A DNA stretch of 64,000 nucleotides, taken from contig CP136067.1 of NCBI GenBank assembly GCA_032622095.1, positions 91,754,707 through 91,818,706 on the forward strand, read 5' to 3'. The DNA comes from Siphonodentalium dalli. Its lineage: Eukaryota > Mollusca > Scaphopoda > Gadilida > Siphonodentaliidae. The notes below the pieces were generated by a model. The model did no database searches, was not told the origin of the DNA, and worked only from the letters and a program-made list of their open reading frames with translations. Each line of letters begins with the position of its first letter. Position 1 is the stretch's first letter. A program made the translations under genes and the position numbers. Shown in pieces: positions 55,359 to 64,000 of this stretch.

Positions 55359-58300
55359 TTAACCATTATCAAAATGAAACCGTTTCCACATAAATGCAGA
55401 TGTCCTAACGAGCAAGCGAGACAGATTAGAGTGGTTATCTGAGAGTAGAGCGAGATCTCTAGGTGGCGATCCCAGAAGGGCAGACAGTAGCTGCAAACGG
55501 GGTATTTGGTCTAGGTAGAGGAAACAGTCAATGCCATAATTGTCAATGATGTGGTACCACATGTCATTCCGAATATGTAGCAATGACGGGCAGTCTAACA
55601 AGATATGTTGTACTACACATGAGTAGGTCGCTAAACAATGTTTGCATATATCATTTTGTCCGAAAGCTGTATGTGCGATTATGCGACCGATCAAGAGGAA
55701 TACAAATTTTTCCTCCGAAAATTGTGAGCATAGTTTCCATATACCGATCGTCCGTAGCGTGGGGTGAATGGTACGGAATGCTGTTAAAGAGGAGTCGTCG
55801 GAGATACGATTATACCAGTCAAGTTCATCTAACTCCTTTACAGCTGTCCTTACCAAGCGTTTCCACACCACGGGCGATGGAAATTCATTGGAATTAGCAT
55901 ATTCAATAAGGTGATGTTCCATATTATATTTGCATAGAATGCGCCATATGTCATGTATAAAAGATGTTTCATCCGTTGACAGACCAGATATGAAATCATA
56001 CAAACGTCGTAGGAATAACTGTTTTGATGCTTTCTCGTGATTTGGCCCACAGAAAGCGCCAAGCATTGAGAGTTTCCGACGATCGATCCACGATTCTAGC
56101 GAGGAACAGCCTAGACAGCCTTGTGCAATAACTGTTCGGGTCCTCGTCGGAAAACCTTGCATATGCTTGATGCAAACTCTGTGGGCCTTCTCAAGCTTAT
56201 CTATTTGTGTTGTGTTTAGGTTCCAGAGAAGTTCACTGCCATACAACCCTGAAGGGATAACTATTGTTCTGTAAAGTTTGTATGAACTTTGGGGAGAGAT
56301 ACCACCAGGGTATAGGCCAACATCGGAGAGGCGGAAATATGCCTCCCTTAATTATGTGCATATAGCATCGACAAATTTGTTATTGAAATAGGATTTGGAA
56401 AGCAGAATTCCCAGGTGAGTATAGGAGTCAACTTCTCCGAGAAAGGATGATCCAAATGGCCATGATCTTGCACATTTATCGGCTTCTTGTTTTGATTCAT
56501 TGAAAACCATTATGACGGTTTTCGATGAATTATAACTGAAGCGCCATTTATTACTGTATTCAATGCATAATTCATATAAGCCAATAAGACCTGGGCGGGA
56601 TAGAGAGAGAAGCATCATATCATCGGCTTGGTGGGAGATGAACAATTCAGTGAGTGGATACGAAGGCCCAATTTTGATTTTTCAATAATATGGAGGAGAT
56701 CGTCTGCGTATATTTTGTACCACAGAGGTGATAATATTGATCCTTGTCTGGTTCCTTGGGACAAGGAGAACCAGTCGGAATATGTTCCGTCGCTGCGGAT
56801 ACAACATTTTATGCCAGATAATAAATCTCGTATGATGAGCCATGTTTTGCCTTGTAATCCTCTGTGAAATAATTTGTACAAGAGGCCATTTATCCATACA
56901 CAGTCGAAAGCTTTACGCACGTCCAATAGACACGAGTAAAGCTTATTGTGTTGTTCCCTGGCGTAACTAATACATTCTTGTACAAAACAGGATGTCATGG
57001 TGCAACTGATCCCTTTTTCGAAACCGTGCTGTAACGGATGGACGGCGATTGAAGATGGCATATACGTTTCCAATCTAAGAGATACCACTCTCTCAAATAG
57101 CTTGTAAATGGCAGGTAATATGGTAATTGCTCTATAGCTATCAAAGCTGTCTTTAGGTTTTCGACCACCCTTGTAAAGAGACACCATGACGCCCCGTTTC
57201 GCTGCAAGAGGTACATGTGAGTATTCAAACATATATGAGAATAAATGTGCGAGGCAATTGAGCAACGCTTCACCACCGAAAATTATGTGCTCATAGGAAA
57301 TTGAGTCGTATCCATGTGCTTTGTTCCTATCTAATCTGTTGAGTAATTTACTGAGTTCACATGCGGTTACAGGGTGTGTAATAAGTACATCACATGAGCT
57401 TGAGGATGAGTGATCGGTGCTGTTTTTGATGAAATTATTTACAAAGTTATAGTTGTCCTCATTATATAACGGATCAGTTGACTCAGTGAAGATTGATTTA
57501 TAATATTCAGCCCATGCGCTGACTATCTCCGTTCTACCTCTGAGAATGGTGTCGTTATGTTTGAAGAACGGGAGAGAACGGTTGTGACTTTTTCTGTTAT
57601 TTTTCAGTAAGCGGTAGAATGTTGCTATGTCAAGTTCGGCTAGATTGTCAAGATCGGAATGCTTATCACGCAAAAATTTACTGGATTTTCTACGGTGAAC
57701 AGAACGGAAGTTACGTTTTGCATCTTTATAGTTTACATAGGAAGGAAATAAGTTGCCTCTTGGTCGGCCATCTTGAATCCAGAGGACTCGTAATTCGTCC
57801 ATCGTTTTATGCAGGGCACGAAGTTCATCGTCCCAGAAAGGCTTCAGGTGCCTTTGAAATTTTGATATGGGAATGACTTCTCTGGATGAACGCAGAAGCG
57901 CGTTTACTATATCGTTGTAATATTGATCCAACAAGAATATATCGGTAATTTGAAACTGAGGGAGGTACGATTCCAGTTTCGACTGGTAATTTTCAAGAAG
58001 ATCGGTGTTGTTATTTAAAAGCTTCCATTTGAATTTCTCTGGAGCCTGACTGAAGCTGTCTGTCGGAGAATTGTTGAGATCAAATTCGATAGACATTTCG
58101 ATAGGCCTATGATTGGAAACATTAAGGGAAGCATCGTCAAGTATGTGAGCATTAATTACATGGTGTAAATCGCATGACCGGATAAGAAAATGGTCGATAT
58201 TAGAGCCGGCTGAAGAATCATCAGCAGGTACGAATGTTGTTATATTTGAGTCGGCGCAGAGGACTTCAATGACAGACTTTAAAGAGAAGTGTGCCAGCAA

Positions 58301-58810
58301 TTCATGAAATCGCTTATTACGAGCGTCACTTCTCGACAACGTCCCATTGAAGTCACCCATCAGGATCGGAGTACCTAGAGGTATGTAAAATTCTAAGATA
58401 TCGTACAATGACTTGATATATGCATCGTATAGTTCGACTGGAGAGTTTGAGGAAGGTAAGTATACTTGAAATATGTACATGAAAGAATTTGGAGTAATTT
58501 CGAGCTGTATAGCTGCTATGCGGTCATCTTCAAGGTCGATGACTGAAATTTTAGAGTCGTGACGTTCGTGCCATAAGATGCTGACCCCACCAGAGGTTCT
58601 CCCTCTCTGATTTGGCTGTCGTTGTCTTTGATCATAGACGGTGTGCGCGCGATAGCTGGGAGACAGGGTGTCCATGAAACTTGCATTCGCACTGCACAGC
58701 CAGTGTTCACTGACGCCACAAATGTCGACTGAATTATTCGACAGCAAATTTACTAGATATGAAGATGAGCTGAAAATACCAGTTACATTCCAACTGAGAA
58801 GCTTAAACAT
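55359..58810 (-). pseudogene. LINE ORF2: APE endonuclease, reverse transcriptase, zinc knuckle (frameshifted)
   Basis: Starts at an ATG at 58810. Endonuclease (residues 1-245): LSWNVTG, EHWL, MGDFNG, SNIDHFL and SNHRP, the APE catalytic series. RT: KAHGYDSISYE, YRAITILPAIYKLFERV, LLDVRKAFDCVW (Asp pair, about 630-640), SQGTRQGSILSP (685-695). The frame then breaks: a one-base frameshift just before the catalytic ADD box (about 56625-56640) puts ADDMMLLSL in the next frame, which continues from 56645 down to 55359 with one in-frame TAA at 56352-56354. The C-terminal part has CKHCLATYSCVVQHILLDC, a zinc knuckle. Not functional as it stands. Confidence 0.88.
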
Positions 58811-58854
58811 TATAGGTTGATTTTACTTAGTTCGAGCCACGCAAGAGATTAGAG

Positions 58855-60726
58855 TTAAGATCTGTCGTATTGGGAGTACATTTCCCTGCAACGGACTCCT
58901 TTAGGCCAGAAAGTATAACCCAAGACACGGTCCACATCTGACGAGAGAACATTAACGGTGGCGTATGCTGGTTTGTTACGACCGTCCACATACATCCTCA
59001 CGACTGAGAACGATATATCGCTGGTATGAAGATGGTATTCCACATGGTCCTGAGTTACTTCAGGTGTCAGATTATCCACTTTCAAGCGCACAGTAGTAAT
59101 TGGATAAGTACAGCTGTATCGAGACTTTCCGGAGGAAAGACGTCTGAATCGGCGGCCATGTTCGAATTTACTACGATCACCCTTATCGTGTTGACGGTGA
59201 ATTCTATCGTTTGCAGGGGCGCGATCGGTTTTTGGCGAATCAGCGTCGTCGATGATTATGTATGAGGAATCGTCATGATGCGATGTCTCCGGTGGAGATT
59301 TGCATTCTTGCTGTCGCCTATAGTCAGGGCGCGTCTGATCGTCTGGGCAGTGCTCCTGATTATATCTGGGTGGATTGGTCTGAAAGTTGTTCATTTTGTC
59401 GCGCAACTTGTGGAAGAATCCACCTATTGTTGATTTGATGAAGGATACACACTCTTCGGAAAGTTTATTGTTGTTCAACATCTTCTCGAATTTGTTTTTC
59501 TGACCGAGAATGTCGCTAAGGAGACCATTCACGGTACCGATTGATCCTTTGTTTGATTTTATTTTCTCATGTATATTGGTTATTGTTTCGTCACATTTAT
59601 GTTGAAGTTTATCCATGCCGACCTTTATTTCATCCATTCCATCCTTTATGTCATCTCTTAAAGTTCTCAAATCTGAGCCTCTTTGTTTAGAGTTATCATT
59701 CTTTGTTTGTTCAATGCGTTCTACTGCTAATTTATTTTTGTTAACTTGATCCTTTAGTTCTTTCACATCTTTTTCCAACAAGTTCATTTTGTTATTTATG
59801 TTTGTTAGTTGTCCTTTCAAAGCGGGTATATTCTCCTTAATGACAGAATACATTTCCGATTTGGACTCTTTAAGTTGAACAATTTCCGCTCTCATTTCAG
59901 TTATGTTCAACAAAACATATTTCATGTCGGTGGATATCTCTGGAGACACCGGAACAGTCGGAGTGCCTGACTGCGACTGGCCACGTGGAATTTTGCCTTT
60001 ACTCAGTATTTCAGATATATCGACTGTTGAATCGATAAGATGGGCAAGCATGTTATAAATGTCACGAGCCAGTTTGTGTGCAATACTCCCGTCTGGGTTG
60101 TTTGGAGATTTGATGCGTCTCTTAAGGACGGCGCTACCTAGAACTGTTGTGTTAGGTTTGTTTTTGATTTCATCAAATACATTTGTACGCATTTTATCCA
60201 GAATAGAGTCTGAAGCGTTGGTAGTAGACAACAGAGTGTCGATGAAGTGATCCTGAGTCGTGTTATGTATAAAACTTGCCACCCAAGTTTGCAGCTGCGA
60301 TATGTGGGCTGATGTATGGACATGAGAATGAGATGTGTCATATTCGGACACTACAGAGTTAGACAGCACTTCAAGTGATGACTCCAATGTGGACAAATCG
60401 CTGACTTCGACTTCTCCGTTCATATAGATCAATTGGTTGCTTGCAGTGACGTCTTCGCCGGCTAAGATCGAAGCTGACTGGGTTAACAAGCCGTCCATTT
60501 CCGACAGCAATTTGTAAACAGAATAGTGGGTAGTAATTGGGATTGGTCTATTGTGCGATACCGCCACTCCTGATAGATTGTTTATCACACCTTTTGTGCA
60601 GATAGTGTCGAATTGGTCATTGTCTATGTCGTGAGTAATTTTGACATATACAGAAGAACAATACTGTTGGACAATATGGCGACATATAATCAGGGTAGAG
60701 GAAGGTCCCAATGGCTGAGGGTACAA
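58855..60726 (-). CDS. LINE ORF1 protein (coiled coil, RRM-like C-terminus)
   Basis: An open frame of 623 codons. ORF1 proteins of non-LTR elements bind the element RNA and form the ribonucleoprotein. Residues about 268-400 are rich in Glu, Lys, Leu and Ile heptads (IVQLKESKSEMY, NLLEKDVKELKDQVNKNK), a predicted coiled coil. A charged His/Asp/Arg linker follows. Residues about 544-623 (TTVRLKVDNLTPEVTQ, then YATVNVLSSD) resemble an RNA-recognition fold. The true start is unclear: the open frame begins with a TTG right after a stop, and the first ATG is codon 77. The same frame is open again upstream (60745-60945) beyond two stops, so the N-terminus may have been damaged. Confidence 0.75.
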   Translation of the reverse strand: MYPQPLGPSSTLIICRHIVQQYCSSVYVKITHDIDNDQFDTICTKGVINNLSGVAVSHNRPIPITTHYSVYKLLSEMDGLLTQSASILAGEDVTASNQLIYMNGEVEVSDLSTLESSLEVLSNSVVSEYDTSHSHVHTSAHISQLQTWVASFIHNTTQDHFIDTLLSTTNASDSILDKMRTNVFDEIKNKPNTTVLGSAVLKRRIKSPNNPDGSIAHKLARDIYNMLAHLIDSTVDISEILSKGKIPRGQSQSGTPTVPVSPEISTDMKYVLLNITEMRAEIVQLKESKSEMYSVIKENIPALKGQLTNINNKMNLLEKDVKELKDQVNKNKLAVERIEQTKNDNSKQRGSDLRTLRDDIKDGMDEIKVGMDKLQHKCDETITNIHEKIKSNKGSIGTVNGLLSDILGQKNKFEKMLNNNKLSEECVSFIKSTIGGFFHKLRDKMNNFQTNPPRYNQEHCPDDQTRPDYRRQQECKSPPETSHHDDSSYIIIDDADSPKTDRAPANDRIHRQHDKGDRSKFEHGRRFRRLSSGKSRYSCTYPITTVRLKVDNLTPEVTQDHVEYHLHTSDISFSVVRMYVDGRNKPAYATVNVLSSDVDRVLGYTFWPKGVRCREMYSQYDRS

Positions 60727-61030
60727 ATTTTAACATGAGAATAGTCACCGAAAGAAGCATCCACCAAGAGTGAGTTTCATTGAGAGAATTCCATGGTTAT
60801 TGGAGAATGATGAGAACATCTTTTGTAGATCCAAACGTTGTTTATACTGATGAGTTACAACTAAAACTAGCGTAATAGACACGTGTAATATCGTCGCGTG
60901 CACTGACGTCACGCTGCTCTTTGGGACACAGTTAGCTGGCGGCATTTAATTATTGTTCTTTTCGATAAAAATTTAGCGATTATATGATCATGTGATAAAA
61001 TAGTATCTCAAACTCGTTCTATGTTATACC

Positions 61031-61117
61031 TAATTTATCAACCTCGTCCACTAAATTCTATTTGAGCCTCGGTAAACCTCGGCTCAAATCGAATTTAGTG
61101 AACTCGGTTGATAAATT
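61031..61117. mobile_element. Hairpin (foldback) element, 87 bp
   Basis: AATTTATCAACCTCGTCCAC and ATTCTATTTGAGCC are mirrored as GGCTCAAATCGAATTTAGT and CGGTTGATAAATT. The right flank (CTCATTTGAGATCCTCTATA) matches that of the hairpin at 45700. It lies just outside the 5' end of the LINE. Confidence 0.75.
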
Positions 61118-61278
61118 CCTAAAAAATAGTAACTCATTTGAGATCCTCTATATATATTAGAGTTATTTCATTACTCTTAAATTTGATGTATCCCGTATAT
61201 AGAAAATTGTTTCAGAAAAACTCCGGTTATAAGCACAGGTCTGACGCAGACCGGCTGTTTTTTTTTCACTCGCTCGAG

Positions 61279-61360
61279 ATGGCGTCCGATCAAGCTGGGA
61301 CAAACAATCGGTTTGTATACAGACTCGTTCATCATAGACGCTGCCAACGTGACATATATA
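61279..61360 (+). repeat. Dispersed repeat, inverted relative at 63045-63130
   Basis: The + strand reads SDQAGTNNRFVYRLVHHRR. The minus strand at 63045-63130 reads SAQTGSNNRFLYRLAPQRH. The two may be copies of one interspersed element, or a shared coding relic. The class is unknown. Confidence 0.45.
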
Positions 61361-62335
61361 TTGAAAATATAAATTTCACAACCCGGAAGTAGTGTAAAAT
61401 TATCAACATCTATCACCATTTCGGAATAATAACACATACAATTAATTGTTACGTTTGATTGGCTGCGAATCTGCCGGGAGTACTACTTATAGTTAATCAA
61501 CTAACTAATAAATATTTAAATGACAAAACAAAAAAGAAATACACATATATATTGAATAACGCAATGCGTTGGATATAAACAAGAATGTATTAGTTTAGCT
61601 TATTTTTAGAGCGTAAATGTATTGTTTCTGTTCGATAGATCTTTAATTTACATTTGATCAGTGATACAATAATGTGATAACCACTCCAAAAATGGCGGTT
61701 TGAGAAATTCATATTTTTCAATAAATACGAGAGATTTGGGGCCGTTAACAGGCGTGATTTATTCGAGTGAGTCAGTACACAATTCCGCTTCTAATGATGT
61801 TTAATAATAACGTACCAAAGCCGGACGCTTTGTGTCGTATATAGACTATATCTGATTTTGTAACGTCACCAATTATGATCAAATACGACACTGCTGTTTT
61901 GAATTTTTGCGAGCACTTTTGTAGCACAGTAGATCGATGGGCATTAATTTCGTAATCTGAAATAAATGCGTGCGTCTTTCAATGGCCGGCGTTCCAAAAT
62001 GAGGGGAGTTACTGTCGGAATTATGCACAGCGAAGTTCAATTTATTGAGAACATAATTATAACATATTATGGACTGTCAAATATGTGCAATGGAGTGGTC
62101 TAAAAATTAAAATATAAATGTCGCGTACAATGGGAAAATCTGAATCACTCTGTCTGGGCTGGGGACAGTACTGGAATCGAAATCGAAATTCGTGATGCAA
62201 GCAAACGTTATTATATCGCGTTAAAATTATTCTAATATTACATACGTGAATCTGATAATCCTTTGATATCCTTCTATTTTCATGAACCGACAAGAAACAC
62301 ATACTTATGAACAAAGCAGAAGATACATTCAGGTT
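61361..62335. other. No gene recognised
   Basis: Unremarkable sequence between the LINE flank and the candidate exon at 62338. Confidence 0.35.
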
Positions 62336-62404
62336 ATCGAAAATTCGGTCTATGGTGAAAGCTACAGGATAACGTTGCTCGCTGAGTTTCGTTGAAATCG
62401 ACAT
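62299..62404 (-). CDS. Weak candidate first coding exon, eh1-like motif
   Basis: On the minus strand an ATG at 62404 opens MSISTKLSEQRYPVAFTIDR, then IFDNL. The string AFTIDRIFDN resembles the eh1/Groucho-binding motif (F-S/T-I-x-x-I-L/F) found near the start of many homeodomain proteins. A GTATGT donor follows about 100 bp after the ATG. No homeodomain or second exon is in the window (the next exon would lie at lower coordinates, where only repeats were seen). It could easily be a chance open frame. The end is approximate. Confidence 0.2.
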
Positions 62405-62938
62405 GATGACATGTTATGAATGAAATCGACAAGTTTCTTAGTATAGTACACATCTCAATCGTATTGCGTACACAGCGTCAACAATATAATGGTTAATTTC
62501 AGTAAAATACTCCCCTCTAGACCAATCAATAGTCTTGACTTCTGAATGCTTTCAGTTCGATGTTGGTAGTTAATATTCTATCTATAATAATTTGTTCAAA
62601 AGGAATGGCTTTAAAAAAATTATTTAGGTTTTTAGTCTGATTCGGTGAGCTCGTAGTCTGTTTGCATTGTGAATCTCCGATTTCTCACATGCCTTGATGT
62701 ATGATATATATGATTGACCTAATTTATACACGAAATTGCTATAGAACCCACTCTGTCGACGAACCATTGTGCATGTCTAGAGTGTAATATATCAGAATCA
62801 CACCACGATATAAGGCCCATAAAGTTAATATTAGTTGATGTGAATAGGCATATATGAAGTTATGTTATAGGACTAAAGAGAAACAGATATATCCTAGCTT
62901 ATGCGTGTGATTTAGCCCTGAATCGACGCTTGTGTATG
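62405..62938. other. No gene recognised
   Basis: Would be the upstream region if the candidate exon at 62404 is real. No promoter motif was assigned. Confidence 0.3.
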
Positions 62939-62961
62939 GTCATACATATATATATATTTGA

Positions 62962-63002
62962 CTGTGGGTGGGGGTGGGAGTGTGAGTGTGGGAGGTGAGG
63001 GT

Positions 63003-63045
<43 letters not shown>
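62962..63045. repeat. GT microsatellite
   Basis: GTGGGTGGGGGTGGGAGTGTG leads into an uninterrupted GT run of about 18 units ending at 63045. Confidence 0.9.
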
Positions 63046-63047
<2 letters not shown>

Positions 63048-63130
63048 ACTTTCCGCGGAGAGTGTCTTTGAGGCGCAAGTCTGTATAAAAATCGATTATT
63101 TGATCCAGTTTGAGCGGATTCGATGCCGTT

Positions 63131-64000
63131 GTTGTGATTAAATTTTCGAGGAGCCAATCATTGACGCACGCTTTCCATTGACTGTGGTATGAAAGCAACA
63201 AAATTGGGTACAAACTAATCACAGCACACAGAACACCTCACCTTAAGTACTGCGAATGGTAAGAAGTTTAAAGGGTCCTACTTTCTCACAAACGGACTAT
63301 TTTTTAAATGTGTTATTGTATATCAATTGAACATGCGAATATAGTATATGTATGCGAATATAGGATACATCTAAACAACGTATTAATAAGCAGACATACT
63401 CCTTTCGCTCTGTCTTACACTCGATGGTGACATATAAACTTCCATACATGACTTACATACAATCCCGATTGGCAAACCGGGGTACCCTGTCCGGGGAAAT
63501 ATGCAGAAATTGACTTAAATGTTAATGATTTGCTAAATATGAATATCAACTACTTGTATGATTTGTAGTGAGGGGAATTCCGAAGCCTGGAAATATGTGT
63601 GTTCTCGTGGAATTTTAGAGACCTTAGGCTTAATTTTATAATTATTTAATTATCCATTACAATGTATATATATGAACCATTCTGACTAAATGGATTCATT
63701 AAAACATTTTAGTTGTGATCGGCCAGTTGCCAACATTGTCTAACTGTTGAATATTATCCTATTATTTATTTACATCAGAAATTAAACCAAAATGAGCTTT
63801 AACTTCTCCATATACATGTCAAATGGTTGCTGGATAATCAGTGTGATTGGAAATGTGCGTCAGAATATGGGCCACCATGTTGCAGATTCAGGGGCAGATA
63901 ATAAGCACACGCAATCAAAGTGTGCATGGGGGTAAATGTCACAATTAGACAGTGCTCATCTATATCGATATGTCTAAAGCCTCGATCCGAAATACTTTAC
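63131..64000. other. No gene recognised
   Basis: AT-rich sequence to the window end. Possible acceptors (for example before 63771) give immediate stops when joined in phase 0 to exon 6, so no terminal exon was assigned. Confidence 0.35.

Larger units (their letters stand above)
55359..60945 (-). mobile_element. Nearly full-length two-ORF non-LTR retrotransposon (LINE)
   Basis: Minus-strand element: ORF1 (60726-58855), then 44 bp, then ORF2 (58810-55359) with APE endonuclease, reverse transcriptase and a C-terminal zinc knuckle. The 5' region up to about 60945 contains TGACGTCA-type and CACGTG strings that could belong to an internal promoter. The 3' end lies below 55359 but was not located; no poly(A) tail was seen and the tandem TA tract is nearby. 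The copy is young: only one frameshift and one stop were found in ORF2. The clade was not determined; the domain order fits the CR1/Jockey/I-like APE elements. Confidence 0.85.

Noticed and set aside
62492-62503. Acceptor-like ttaatttcag followed by TAA, as a terminal exon for the EF-hand/EGF gene
   Set aside because: In phase 0 it would add only a stop; such a site is likely by chance and lies 9 kb away beyond a LINE.
62912-63157. 81-codon minus-strand frame with a His-Thr run
   Set aside because: The run is the GT microsatellite read antisense; the remainder is a dispersed repeat also seen at 61279.

Overview
The window looks like AT-rich nuclear DNA from an invertebrate animal. The evidence is long introns with GT/AG borders, a secreted EF-hand/EGF protein gene, two-ORF non-LTR retrotransposons with an APE endonuclease and a C-terminal zinc knuckle, a Ty3/Gypsy pol relic, TTAA-flanked and hAT-type terminal-inverted-repeat elements, foldback elements, satellites and microsatellites. 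A lophotrochozoan (mollusc, brachiopod or annelid-like) is my best guess, but the sequence alone does not settle it. No bacterial-type operons, CRISPR arrays, rRNA genes or convincing tRNA genes were seen.

The one well-supported host gene is on the + strand, from 15592 to at least 53481. Six exons can be joined with matching phases: signal peptide plus a basic four-Cys segment bounded by RSKR and RRKR (15591-15843); a Cys-containing segment ending in the first half of an EF-hand loop (28292-28448); the second half of that loop (46261-46317); EGF-like domain 1 (47979-48122); EGF-like domain 2 (50363-50485); and a five-Cys exon (53303-53481). The EF-hand loop is intact only when the exons at 28448 and 46261 are joined across about 17.8 kb of repeats. 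An alternative terminal exon at 16081 would stop translation two codons after RRKR and give a short secreted peptide precursor.

Layout. 1-5.9 kb: tandem repeats, a foldback element and a LINE tail. 5.9-13.7 kb: two copies of one degenerate LINE on the minus strand; the first is split by a 4.49-kb element with perfect 16-bp TIRs and an 8-bp target duplication (hAT type), which itself carries a 1.14-kb TTAA-flanked element. 14-17.5 kb: a possible orphan exon, the first coding exon and a LINE ORF1 relic. 17.8-26.8 kb: a satellite block (about 57-bp, 145/285-bp and 390-bp units, and an inverted minisatellite) with a palindromic MITE and a Gypsy pol relic. 28-53 kb: the rest of the gene, with introns full of foldback and TIR elements, including a cluster of CTTAAG palindromes at 31.5-33.7 kb. 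53.7-55 kb: a 25-bp tandem repeat and microsatellites. 55.3-61 kb: a nearly intact non-LTR retrotransposon on the minus strand, disabled by one frameshift and one stop. 61-64 kb: a hairpin element, a weak candidate first exon of a minus-strand gene, and a GT microsatellite.

All coordinates were read by eye. Exon borders rest on splice consensus and phase. Edges of degenerate repeats are approximate.
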